NCBI GenBank assembly: GCA_013127575.1
Contig: CP053418.1
Span: forward strand, 4,836,001-4,900,000
Origin: Ramlibacter terrae
Lineage (GTDB): Bacteria; Pseudomonadota; Gammaproteobacteria; Burkholderiales; Burkholderiaceae_C
Length of the DNA: 64,000 nt
Reading direction: 5' to 3'
In this document: positions 54,904-63,646 of the stretch, one piece after another
Layout of the letters: each line of letters starts with the position of its first letter
Numbering within the stretch: the first letter of the stretch is position 1
Notes under the pieces: generated by a model
What the model was told of the DNA's origin: nothing
Databases searched by the model: none
What the model saw: only the letters and a program-made list of their open reading frames with translations
Translations under genes and position numbers: made by a program

Positions 54904-56949
54904 TCAGGCGCCGACGGAGCCGCAGGACTTCAGCTCCATCGTCTGCGGGATCTCCGCCATGGACAGGACGCGCAGGTGCGGCAAGGCGCGCTCGGACATG
55001 GACCGGATGTGCCTGCGCAGCTCGGGAGAACAAAGCAGCACGGGAAGCAGGTTGCTCTTCATCATCTTTTCCGCCTGCTGCATCAGCTGCAGGAGGAAGC
55101 GCTCCAGACCTTCGGCTCGATGACGAAGGCTCCACCGTCCGCCAGGACGCCTTGCAGGTTCTGCAGCAGCCGGCTCTCGATCGAGGGGTCCAGCGTCAGG
55201 ACGTGCAACGCACCTGCCTGTCCCGCCAATCCTTGGCAGATGGCATGCCCCAGGCGCTGGCGAACCGCCTCGGTGAGGTGCGCTGCATCCTTCGTGGCGC
55301 GCCCGCTGTCGCCCGGGGTTTCGAGAATGGCGTCGATGTGCCGGATCGACACCTTCTCGCGCAGCAGGTTCTGCAGCACCTTCTGCACGTCCGCGATCGC
55401 CAGCACGGTCGGGACCAGCTCCTCCACCAGGCCGGGCTGGGCCTGCCGGACCCGGGCCAGAATGCGTTCGGTTTCGCCGCGCGTCAGGAGGGCGGCGGAC
55501 TCCCGGCGCAGCACCTCGGTCAGGTGTGTCATGAAGACGGTGGTGCCGTCGACGATGGTGAAGTGCGCCGCCAGCGCGGCATCGCGCTGAGAAGGTGCGA
55601 TCCACAACGCCGGCAGGTTGTAGGTCGGGTCGCGGGTGGGCTCGCCGGGGAATGGAGCGGACGTCGCCGGTCGCGTGGATCGCCAGGAGGCGGTCTTCGC
55701 GTGCTTCGCCGCGGGCGATCAACGCACCATCCACGTGGATCTCGTAGGCGTTCGAAGCAAGCGTGGGAGAGCTGCGAAAGCGGATGCGCGGCAGCACCAG
55801 CCCGAACTCCTGCGCATGCTGCTTGCGGACCGCGGCGATTCGCTCCATGAAGAGGCTGGCGGCATCGTTGACCTTCGGAGCCCACTGGGCGCCCACCATC
55901 ACTTCGATGGGCTCGACGGCAAGCGTCGCGTACGGATCGTCCGCCGGCTCACCATCAGGAGCATTTGCCGCATCTGCGGCGGCCGGCCGGGCGCCGCGGC
56001 GCATGCGATACACCGTGATGGCCACCCCGAGCGTGAGCAGCATCAGGGCCGCGGCTGGCAGCGCGGGAATGCCTGGAAGCAGGAGCAAGCACCCGGGGCC
56101 CCAGCCACCAGCAGCAGGGTTTTGGGAAATGACGTGACTGGCGCAACGCCTCCTGGCTCAGGTTGCCGTCCGATGCCGAACGCGTGACGATGATGCCGGT
56201 GCCGACGGCAATCACCAGTGCGGGACCGGGTGACGATGCCGTCGCCGATGGTGAGCAGCGTGTACGTCTGCAGCGCCTGCGCCCACGGCAGCTTGTGCTG
56301 CATGATGCCGATGATCAAGCCCCCGACGATGTTGATGAGAAGGATCAGGATGCCGGCGATCGCATCTCCCTTCACGAACTTGCTTGCGCCATCCATGGCT
56401 CCGTAGAAGCCGGCTTCCTTCTCGAGGTTCTTGCGCCGGCGCTGCGCCTCGGCCTGGTCGATGAAGCCCATGTTCAGGTCCGCATCGATGCTCATTTGCT
56501 GGCCGGGCATGCTGTCGAGCGTGAAAGCGCGCCGCCACCTCCGAAACGCGCTGCGCCCCATTGGTCACCACGACGTACTGCACCACGATGAGGATCAAGA
56601 AGACGATGAGTCCGACGACATAGTTCCCCGCGACCACATACGAGCCGATCGCGCCGATCACCTTGCCCGCATCGCCTTCGGCCAGGATCAAGCGCGTGGC
56701 CGCGACGTTCAGCGAGAGGCGAAACAGCGTCGCCAGCAGCAGCAGGGACGGAAACGTGGAGAACTCCACCGGCCGCGCCATGTAGAACGTGAGCAGCAGG
56801 ATCAGGAAGGCGAAGCTGAAGTTCGCCAGGATCAGGAAGTCGAGCAACGGCTTCGGGATGGGCACGAACAGCACCACCAGCACGCCCGGGACCGCGAGCA
56901 CCATCGCCACGTCGGAGTTGCGCCGCAGCAGGTCTTGCACGAACCTCAT
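54904..56949 (-). CDS. flhA: Flagellar export protein FlhA
   Basis: Large export-gate protein, about 682 residues. Membrane half: VPIPKPLLDFLILANFSFAF, RPVEFSTFPSLLLLATLFRL, SLNVAATRLILAEGDAGKVI and the FHIPEP-region equivalent FTLDSMPGQQMSIDADLNMG. Then GGLIIGIMQHKLPWAQALQT and TRSASDGNLSQEAL. Cytoplasmic half: VEVMVG-like PIEVMVGAQW, RIRFRSSPTLASNAYEIHVD, VSIRHIDAILETPGDSG, and end MELKSCGSVGA. Frame breaks near 56540, 56220, 56140, 55650 and 55100. The start overlaps the flhB stop (ATGA). Confidence 0.95.
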
Positions 56950-58018
56950 GCCGCCGCCCTGCGCTGCTCGCGCATCGCGAACACCCACACGATGATCTTG
57001 GCCACCCGGGGTGCAATGCCACCGGGTGTACTGGTCGATGTCCGCCTCGCGGAACAGGCGGCGCGCCAGCGGTGCGTTCTGCACCACGGCCACACGATGA
57101 CGCGACGCGATCTCGCGCATGGCCGCGGCCAACTGCCCCGCGCCCTTGGCTATCACCTTCGGCGCGTCCATCTCGCCGTGCACGTAGCGCAGGGCCACCG
57201 CGTAGTGGGTGGGATTGGTGAGCACGACATCCGCGTCGCGCGTGTTGCGCAGGGCAGGCTGCGCTTGAGCATCTCCCGCCGCAGGTCGCGAAGTCGGGCG
57301 CGGATGCGGGGATCGCCCTCCCTGTTCTTGAACTCGTCCTTCAACTCCCGCCGGCTCATGCGCATCTTCTGGCCGAACTCGCGCTGCGTGAACAACACAT
57401 CGACGCAGGCGACCGGGCCGAGGGCCAGCGCCATCTTCAGTCCGAGGTCCGCCGTGTCGCCGATCAGCAGTTGCAGGAAGTTCAGGGGCGACTGGCTCGC
57501 CACCGCATGAAATTGCGGCAAGAGGCTGCGCAACGCAAGCCAGGCGGCGATCCCGAGCACCACGAGCTTCACGCAAGCACGGGCTGCATCGAACAGCGTC
57601 CGCAGCGAGAACACCCGCTTCAACCCGGTGGCCGGACTGATTCGCTCGAAGTCGACCTTGAGCGGCTCGAAGGCGAGGACGGGACCTGTTTGCGCGACGC
57701 TGGCCAGCGCGGCGGCCGGGGGAGGATGAACAGCAAGGGCAGCAGCACACCACCCGCCTGCACCAGCAAGCTTGCCATCAGCGGCCACAAGGCGCCGGCG
57801 TTCAGGCCCGCGGGCGCTGCCTGCTCGAACGCGTGCCGGCACAGGTGCAGCAGTGCGGCAGTCGCCTCCCAGCCCTGCCACGCGACGAACACCATGCCGG
57901 CCGCGAAGACCGCGGCTGCGACGAAGTCGGCGCTTCGCGGCGTCTGCCCACGCTCCTGCGCCTGCTGCAGCTTGAAGGGCGTGGCTGCTTCGCTGCGGTC
58001 GACGTCCTGGTCGGCCAT
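56946..58018 (-). CDS. flhB: Flagellar export switch protein FlhB
   Basis: About 358 residues. Start MADQDVDRSEAATPFKLQQA and RERGQ-like QERGQTPRSADFVAAAVF. Membrane helices follow, with LRTLFDAARACVKLVVLGIA, then the cytoplasmic linker MSRRELKDEFKNREGDPRIR. The autocleavage site is in DVVLTNPTHYAVALRYVHGE, with KVIAKGAGQLAAAMREIASR and C-terminal VAKIIVWVFAMREQRRAA. Intact NPTH suggests normal substrate-specificity switching. Frame breaks near 57720, 57255 and 57010. Confidence 0.95.
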
Positions 58019-58821
58019 CAGCGCCCTCCTTCCGCCGGAGCCGCCTGCGCGAACATTGCCGTCCACGTCCGGTAGATCTCGCCGTAAAGGCGACCCGAGA
58101 CGACACCCAGCCCGCTGGCCCAGACGGAGAGTGCGAGCAGGCCCACGATGATCTTGACGGGGATCCCCAGCACGAACATGTTGACCTGCGGCAGGTTGCG
58201 GGCGATCACGCCCAGTGCGAACTCGACCAGCAGCAACGAGAGGACGATAGGTGCCGCGAGCGCGAAGCCGAGGGTGAACAGCCCCGAAGCCTGCTTGAGG
58301 ACAGGACCGGCAGCGGTGTCGATCGACCAGGGCGCGCCGAGCGGAAAGCGCTCCAGGCTGTAGGCGATCCCGCGAAGCAGCGCGTGGTGCCCGTCGACCG
58401 GGAAGAACAGCAGCACGCCGAACAGCATGAACACCGACGTGAGGATCGGCACCTGCATGCGGCTGACGGGATCGAACACCTGCGCGATGCCGAAGCCCAC
58501 CTGCACATCGATCAGGCGGCCGGCAACCGCGAATCCCGCGAACGCCATGAGGATGCCGAGCCCCAGCGTGGCGCCGATGGCCAGTTCGCGGCCGAATCCC
58601 TCGAGCATCGCCCCCGAAAGCTCCGTGCCCGGCGCGGAGGACCCGGAGAACGGAACGGCCAGCGCGATGGCCAGCGCAATGGCAATGAGGACGCGGACGA
58701 CGCCCGGCACCGGGATCGCGTAGAGCACCGGCGTCATCAGGAACAGCGCCGAGATGCGCGCCGACAACAGCAGGATGCGATGCATCCATGCCGTGTCGAA
58801 GAGGGCGACGAGCTCGGACAC
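58018..58821 (-). CDS. fliR: Flagellar export gate protein FliR
   Basis: Polytopic gate protein of about 267 residues. WMHRILLLSARISALFLMTP, VLYAIPVPGVVRVLIAIALA, GFGRELAIGATLGLGILMAF, DVQVGFGIAQVFDPVSRMQV, PIVLSLLLVEFALGVIARNL, and PQVNMFVLGIPVKIIVGLLA are typical. A GTG at 58821, 11 nt after the fliQ stop, is the preferred start; longer in-frame starts at 58860 and 58899 would overlap fliQ. Unbroken. TGATG overlap with flhB. Confidence 0.93.
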   Translation of the reverse strand: MSELVALFDTAWMHRILLLSARISALFLMTPVLYAIPVPGVVRVLIAIALAIALAVPFSGSSAPGTELSGAMLEGFGRELAIGATLGLGILMAFAGFAVAGRLIDVQVGFGIAQVFDPVSRMQVPILTSVFMLFGVLLFFPVDGHHALLRGIAYSLERFPLGAPWSIDTAAGPVLKQASGLFTLGFALAAPIVLSLLLVEFALGVIARNLPQVNMFVLGIPVKIIVGLLALSVWASGLGVVSGRLYGEIYRTWTAMFAQAAPAEGGR

Positions 58822-58832
58822 TGTGCGTGCGC

Positions 58833-59099
58833 CTAGAACATCGCGGGAATGCGGGACCATAGCTGTACCGCGAACTGGCACAGCGTGCGGAGCATCCACG
58901 GGCCGAAGACGAGGATGGAAATCCCGGCCGCCAGCAATTTGGGGACAAAAGTGAGCGACGCCTCCTGCACTTGGGTGACCACCTGCAGGACCGAGATCAC
59001 GAGCCCCACGAGCATGGTGAGACCGAGCACGGGCATGGACACCAGCAGCCCCGTCCAGAACAAGTCCGCCGTCAGCTTCAGCGCGAGATCGCTATGCAC
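58833..59099 (-). CDS. fliQ: Flagellar export gate protein FliQ
   Basis: Two-helix gate protein of 88 residues. DLALKLTADLFWTGLLVSMP, LGLTMLVGLVISVLQVVTQV, QEASLTFVPKLLAAGISILV and FGPWMLRTLCQFAVQLWSRI. The start is taken as GTG at 59099, behind GGAGGGGA, because this gives the normal FliQ N-terminus; the longer frame to 59153 is unlike the family. First gene of the flagellar operon. Confidence 0.93.
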   Translation of the reverse strand: MHSDLALKLTADLFWTGLLVSMPVLGLTMLVGLVISVLQVVTQVQEASLTFVPKLLAAGISILVFGPWMLRTLCQFAVQLWSRIPAMF

Positions 59100-59216
59100 T
59101 TCCCCTCCCCCCCGGCCGCTGCATTGGTCTGGCGGCTGGAGGGAAGTCTGCAATCACGCGGGGAAACTCACGACCGACTTGTTGGCGCGGTCGCGCAGCA
59201 GAAACTCACAGGGATT
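59100..59216. other. Upstream region of the flagellar operon
   Basis: 117 bp between the fliQ start and the end of the TetR gene, both on the minus strand. It should hold the promoter for the 20.8 kb flagellar operon. No sigma-54 GG-N10-GC, sigma-28 TAAA-N15-GCCGATAA or good sigma-70 pair could be recognised. A C run at 59102-59113 (purine-rich on the coding strand) supplies the fliQ ribosome-binding site. Confidence 0.4.
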
Positions 59217-59860
59217 TCAGGGAGTGCGGATCAACCGTTTGCGGGAAGCGGGCGCAGGGTGCGCTGGTGCATCGACGGCGCCGATGCCCCCAAGAAAGAG
59301 ATCCGCCACCACCGGCGCCATCGCCTCGTAGTCCAGCCTTCCCTCCGGCTTCATCCACGTGAACAGCCAGTTGATCATGCCGAACAGCAGCATGGTCAGC
59401 GGCTTGCTCATGGCAGCTTCCTTCAGGTCGGGCCGCAGCGCGGCGACCACTTGCGCGAAGCCCCGCACCACCTCCCGCTCCTTGTCCAGCACGTGCTTGC
59501 GGTCTTCGGGCTCCGGGAACTTCACGTCCTCGGTCAGCACGCGGTGCGCGTTCTGCGCATGCGCGTACTCCTGCACCAGCCGCTGGATCAGCACGCGCAT
59601 CTGCCCTTCGGGCGTGAGCTGGTCGGCCAGCGCTTCGCGCACGATGGCCTGCAGGCGCGACACGTGGCTGTCGGCAATGCTGAACAGCAGCGCGTACTTG
59701 TCCTTGTAGTAGTGGTACAGGGTGGCCTTCGAGAGGCCGCAGGCCTCGGCCACGGGTTCATCGAGGTGCCGGGGTAGCCGCCGTGCGCGAACAGGGCGGC
59801 CGCGTGCTCCAGGATCAGGTCGCGCTGGTCTTCGTACCCGGCGGAGCGGCCGCGTCCCAT
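59217..59860 (-). CDS. TetR family regulator of the paa genes (PaaR-type)
   Basis: About 215 residues. HTH: RDLILEHAAALFAHGGYPGT then, after a restored base near 59765, AEACGLSKATLYHYYKDKYA. Ligand domain: SHVSRLQAIVREALADQLTP, MRVLIQRLVQEYAHAQNAHR, SKPLTMLLFGMINWLFTWMK. It starts 7 nt after the paaE stop, so it is the last gene of the paa operon. Probably represses paaABCDE by binding the palindrome at 63582-63595 and is released by phenylacetyl-CoA, as for other PaaR proteins of the TetR family. Confidence 0.85.
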
Positions 59861-59867
59861 CGCCGCT

Positions 59868-60952
59868 TCAGCGCTCGTCGAACGAGAGCACCACGCGCTC
59901 GGTCACCGGGTGCGCCGGCAGGTCAGCACGTAGCCGGCCGCCACCTCCTGCTTGTCCAGCGCGAAGTTGCGCTCCATGCGCACCTGCCCTTCCACCAGCT
60001 TGGCGCGACAGGTGCCGCACAGCCGCCGGGTGCACGAGAACGGCACCTCCAGCCCGGCAGCCGAAGCGGCGTCCAGGATGCTGGGCTGCTCGCGCAGGAA
60101 GGTGATCTCGCGCCGCATGCCGTCACGAATGATGACGATGCGCGCCTGCTCGGCGTCGCCGGGCTGCGGCGTGTGCACCACCGCGCCCACCGGCCCGCGG
60201 CCTGCTGCGCCACGCCGAAGCGTTCGATGTGGATGCGCTCTTCGGGTACGCCCGCTTGCAGCAGCGCCGCCTCGGCCTCGTCGTTCATCTGGAAGGGGCC
60301 GCAGATGTACGCGTGGGCTATGGACTGTGCGGGCACCAGTGCGCGCAGGAAGTCGCCGAGCTTCTCGCGGTTGATCAGGCCCATGTTGATCGGCGCGTCG
60401 GTGGGCTCTTCGCTGAAGACGTGGTGCAGCGCCAGCCGCGTGAGGTAGCGGTCCTTCAGGTCTTCCAGCTCCTCCTTGAACATGGTCGACTGCAGGCTGC
60501 GGTTGCCGTACACCAGGCTGAAAGCGGCTGCGCGGCTCGCGTGCCAGCACCGTCTTCATGATCGACAGGATGGGCGTGATGCCGCTGCCGCCGGCGATGC
60601 CCACGTGGTGCCGCTGCGCTTCGGGCTCCAGCGGCACGAAGAAGCGACCCTGCGGCGCCATCACGCTGAGGGTGTCGCCGGGGCGCAGGTTCTCGTTGAT
60701 CCAGTTGCTGAAGACGCCGCCGCGCACCTTGCGCACGCCCACGCGCAGCTCGCCGTCATCGACGCCGGCGCAGATCGAATACGAGCGGCGCAGGTCCCGG
60801 CCGTCGATCTCCTTGCGCAGCGTGAGGTACTGGCCTTGCGTGAATCCGAACACGGGGCGCAGGTCGTCGGGCACGTCGAACGAGACGATCACGGCTTCGG
60901 CGGTGTCGGGCTGCACGGCGCGCACACGCAAGGGGTGGAACAGCGTGCTCAT
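59868..60952 (-). CDS. paaE: Phenylacetyl-CoA epoxidase reductase subunit PaaE
   Basis: NAD(P)H-dependent reductase that feeds electrons to PaaA, about 362 residues. FAD domain FGFTQGQYLTLRKEIDGRDL and RRSYSICAG; NAD domain VGIAGGSGITPILSIMKTVL and AYICGPFQMNDEAEAALLQA. The C-terminal plant-type ferredoxin has SCTRRLCGTCRAKLVEG and the last Cys in AGYVLTC. End after correction: HPVTERVVLSFDER. Frame breaks near 60520, 60200 and 59925. Starts one base after the paaD stop. Confidence 0.95.
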
Positions 60953-60953
60953 C

Positions 60954-61485
60954 TCAGATCGGCTTGAAGTATTCGAAGGGCTCGCGGCAGGCCGGGCAGC
61001 GGTGCAGGGATTTGCAGGCGGTGGAGCCGAAGGGGGAGAGGCGTTCGGTTTGAGTGCTGGCGCAGTGGGGGCAAGCGATGGTAGGGGCGCGTGAAAGGAA
61101 GCGCAGAGGGAAGCTCTGGGCCCCGCCAAAGCCTGCCCCGGCGTAGGCCGCGGCGGGAACGACATGGTGGGGGGCGCGATGCCGTACTCGCGCAGCTTGC
61201 GCTTGCCGTCTTCGCTGATCCAGTCGCTGGTCCATGCGGGCGCTCGGCGCAGCGTGGCGCGGGCGGGGCCGAGGCCCTGCGCGGAGATCGCGGCCAGCAC
61301 ATCGGCTTCGATCGCTTCCGTGGCGGGGCAGCCGGAGTACGTGGGCGTCAGCACCACCTCGAGTTCGTCACCGTGGTCGATCACGTCGCGCACGATGCCG
61401 AGGTCGCGCACCGACAGCGCCGGCACTTCGGGATCGAGCACGGTGCCCAGTACGTCCAGGCGCGCTCGGCGCGCGTGGTCACCAC
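60954..61485 (-). CDS. paaD: PaaD (Fe-S assembly-type subunit of the phenylacetyl-CoA epoxidase operon)
   Basis: About 177 residues. N-terminal MIP18/DUF59 domain: VLDPEVPALSVRDLGIVRDV, VVLTPTYSGCPATEAIEADV and RAPAWTSDWISEDGKRKLRE. The C-terminal zinc ribbon has CPHC and CPAC, ending FEYFKPI. GTG start inside the paaC end. Frame breaks near 61455 and 61150. Needed for maturation of the oxygenase or reductase iron centres. Confidence 0.93.
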
Positions 61486-62259
61486 ACGCCTCCGGGGTAC
61501 GCCCGCTGCAGGTGCTGCATCTCGGCCAGCAACAGGCCCATGTGTTCGCTGTGCGTGCCGGTCTTGCCCGCGCTGCGGAAGGGCGCGTCGGCCGGCGCCT
61601 GCAGGCCGGTCTCGTCGAGGATCTGCGTCATCTCGCGCAGCCAAGGTTCACGCAGGTCGCCCCAGCGCGGGCCGAGCTGCGCTTCGGCGGCGTAGGTGTC
61701 CACGGCGTCCGACGTGAAGAGTTCCGCCGTGTAGCGCCACAGGTCGGCCAACGCCCGCTCGGTGCGTTGCCGCGATTCGTCGGTGCCGCCGGCCAGCCGG
61801 ACGATCCAGTCGGCCGCGTGCTGCTGGTGATAGCGCTTCCTTCACCGCCTTGCCCGCAATGGCCGCCAGTTCGCTGTCGCTGGAACTGGCGAGCCGCTCC
61901 CACAGCAGCTTGAAGAAGGTGGCCATGATCGCGTTGCGCAGCTGTGTCACGGCGAAGTCGCCGCGTGGCAGTTCCACCAGCGTCACGTTGCGGTAGTCGC
62001 GCTCTTCGCGCAGGAAGGCGAGCTGGTCCTCGTCGTAGCCGCTGCCTTCGAGCTGGCCCGCATGCGTGAGCAGCGCGCGCGCCTGCCCCAGCAGGTCGAG
62101 CGCCATGTTGGCCAGCGCGATGTCTTCCTCCAGAACGGGCGCGTGGCCGGTCCACTCGGAGGTGCGCTGCGCGAGGATCAGCGCGCTGTCGGCGATGCGC
62201 AGCAGGTACTGCACCTTCGGGTCGGCGCTGACGGCGATAGAGCCTTGCACGGCGGCCAT
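61479..62259 (-). CDS. paaC: Phenylacetyl-CoA epoxidase structural subunit PaaC
   Basis: Ferritin-like non-catalytic partner of PaaA, about 260 residues. YLLRIADSALILAQRTSEWT, EEDIALANMALDLLGQARAL, FLREERDYRNVTLVELPRGD, AVTQLRNAIMATFFKLLWER, RYTAELFTSDAVDTYAAEAQ and SEHMGLLLAEMQHLQRAYPG. One frame break near 61840. The ATG overlaps the paaB stop (TGATG). Confidence 0.95.
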
Positions 62260-62551
62260 CACATGTGGTCCACTGCCTTGGGCAGCACGTAGAACGTCGG
62301 GTGCCGGTAGACCTTGTCTTCGGACGGATCGAAGTACATGTCCTTCTCGCCCGGGTCGCTGGCGACGATGTGCTCCGAGCGCACCACCCACACGCTGGTG
62401 CCTTCCTGGCGCCGCGTGTAGACGTCGCGCGCCATCTGGATCGCCATCTTGGCGTCGGCGGCATGCAGGCTGCCGCAGTGCTTGTGGTCAGGCCCGACTT
62501 GCTGCGGACGAAGACTTCCCACAGCGGCCATTCCTGCTTGGGATCGCTCAT
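62259..62551 (-). CDS. paaB: Phenylacetyl-CoA epoxidase subunit PaaB
   Basis: Small bridging subunit of about 97 residues. WPLWEVFVRSKSGLTHKHCG after a restored base near 62492, SLHAADAKMAIQMARDVYTR, RQEGTSVWVVRSEHIVASDP, HPTFYVLPKAVDHM. Overlaps paaA by 4 nt. Confidence 0.95.
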
Positions 62552-63555
62552 GCCGCCTCCTTCATTTCCGCGGACTGCTTGCGCGCATAGGCCATCGCGG
62601 CGTCGCGCACCCAGGCGCCGTCGTCCCAGGCCTGCACGCGCGCGGCCGGGCGTTCACGGTTGCACGGGCCATGCCCCGCGATCACGTTCCAGAATTCGGC
62701 CCAGTCGATGGTGCCGAAGTCGTAGTGGCCGCGCTCCTCGTTCCACTTCAGGTCGCGGTCGGGCGGCGTGACGCCCAGCACCTTCGCCTGCTCGACAGCG
62801 GCGTCGACGAACTTCTGCCGCAGCTCGTCGTTGGAGATGCGCTTGATGCCCCAGCGCATCGACTGCGCCGTGTTGGGCGACTGGTCGTCGGGCGGGCCGA
62901 ACATCGTGATCGACGGCCACCACCAGCGGTTGACGGCGTCTTGCACCATGGCGCGTTGAGCGTCGGTGCCGTTCTTCATCATCGTCAGCAGGCTTTCGTA
63001 GCCCTGCCGCTGGTGGAAGCTCTCCTCGCGGCAGATGCGGATCATGGCGCGCGCGTACGGCCCGTAAGAGCAGCGGCAGATCGGCACCTGGTTCATGATG
63101 GCCGCGCCGTCGACCAGCCAGCCGATGGTGCCGACGTCGGCCCACGTCAGCGTGGGGTAGTTGAAGATCGAGCTGTACTTGGCCTTGCCGGTGTGCAGCG
63201 CCTCCAGCATCTGGTCGCGCGAGGTGCCGAGCGTCTCGGCCGCCGAATAGAGGTAGAGGCCGTGGCCGCCCTCGTCCTGCACTTTGGCCAGCAGGATCGC
63301 CTTGCGCTTGAGCGTGGGCGCGCGCGTGATCCAGTTGCCCTCGGGCAGCATGCCGACGATCTCCGAATGCGCGTGCTGGCTGATCTGCCGCACCAGCGTC
63401 TTGCGGTAGTGGTCCGGCATCCAGTCCTTGGGCTCGATGAACTCGCCCTCGGCAATGCGCGCCTCGAAGCGTCCTTCCATCTGCACGTCGTCGGCGGAGC
63501 GCACCGGCTTGCGCCCGGTGTCCTGGCCCGCAGTGTCCATGGCTTGCGTGTACAT
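62548..63555 (-). CDS. paaA: Phenylacetyl-CoA epoxidase catalytic subunit PaaA
   Basis: Diiron oxygenase subunit that epoxidises phenylacetyl-CoA, 335 residues and unbroken. Metal ligands in KVQDEGGHGLYLYSAAETLG (ExxH) and CREESFHQRQGYESLL (ExxH). Also QISQHAHSEIVGMLPEGNWI, WWWPSITMFGPPDDQSPN and DFGTIDWAEFWNVIAGHGPC. AGGAGA lies just before the ATG. First gene of the minus-strand paaABCDE-tetR operon, with a good promoter and palindromic operator upstream. Confidence 0.97.
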   Translation of the reverse strand: MYTQAMDTAGQDTGRKPVRSADDVQMEGRFEARIAEGEFIEPKDWMPDHYRKTLVRQISQHAHSEIVGMLPEGNWITRAPTLKRKAILLAKVQDEGGHGLYLYSAAETLGTSRDQMLEALHTGKAKYSSIFNYPTLTWADVGTIGWLVDGAAIMNQVPICRCSYGPYARAMIRICREESFHQRQGYESLLTMMKNGTDAQRAMVQDAVNRWWWPSITMFGPPDDQSPNTAQSMRWGIKRISNDELRQKFVDAAVEQAKVLGVTPPDRDLKWNEERGHYDFGTIDWAEFWNVIAGHGPCNRERPAARVQAWDDGAWVRDAAMAYARKQSAEMKEAA

Positions 63556-63581
63556 GCTGTCTCCTGGCCGGCGCGTTTAGC

Positions 63582-63595
63582 CGACCGATCGGTCG
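63582..63595. promoter_or_regulatory. Palindromic operator before paaA
   Basis: CGACCGATCGGTCG, a perfect 14 bp palindrome, immediately downstream of the paaA -10 element and 27 bp before the ATG. Its position over the transcription start suits a repressor of the TetR type such as the one at the end of this operon. Confidence 0.75.
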
Positions 63596-63624
63596 ATGAT
63601 AGACCGCCCGCGAAGAGACTGCAA
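63596..63624 (-). promoter_or_regulatory. Sigma-70-type promoter of the paa operon
   Basis: On the minus strand TTGCAG (63624-63619), a 17 bp spacer, then TATCAT (63601-63596). It is the best -35/-10 pair seen in the window and lies between the glutathione transferase gene and paaA, directly before the palindromic operator. Confidence 0.7.
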
Positions 63625-63646
63625 GCTGCGCCGCAGGGCGCGCGGA

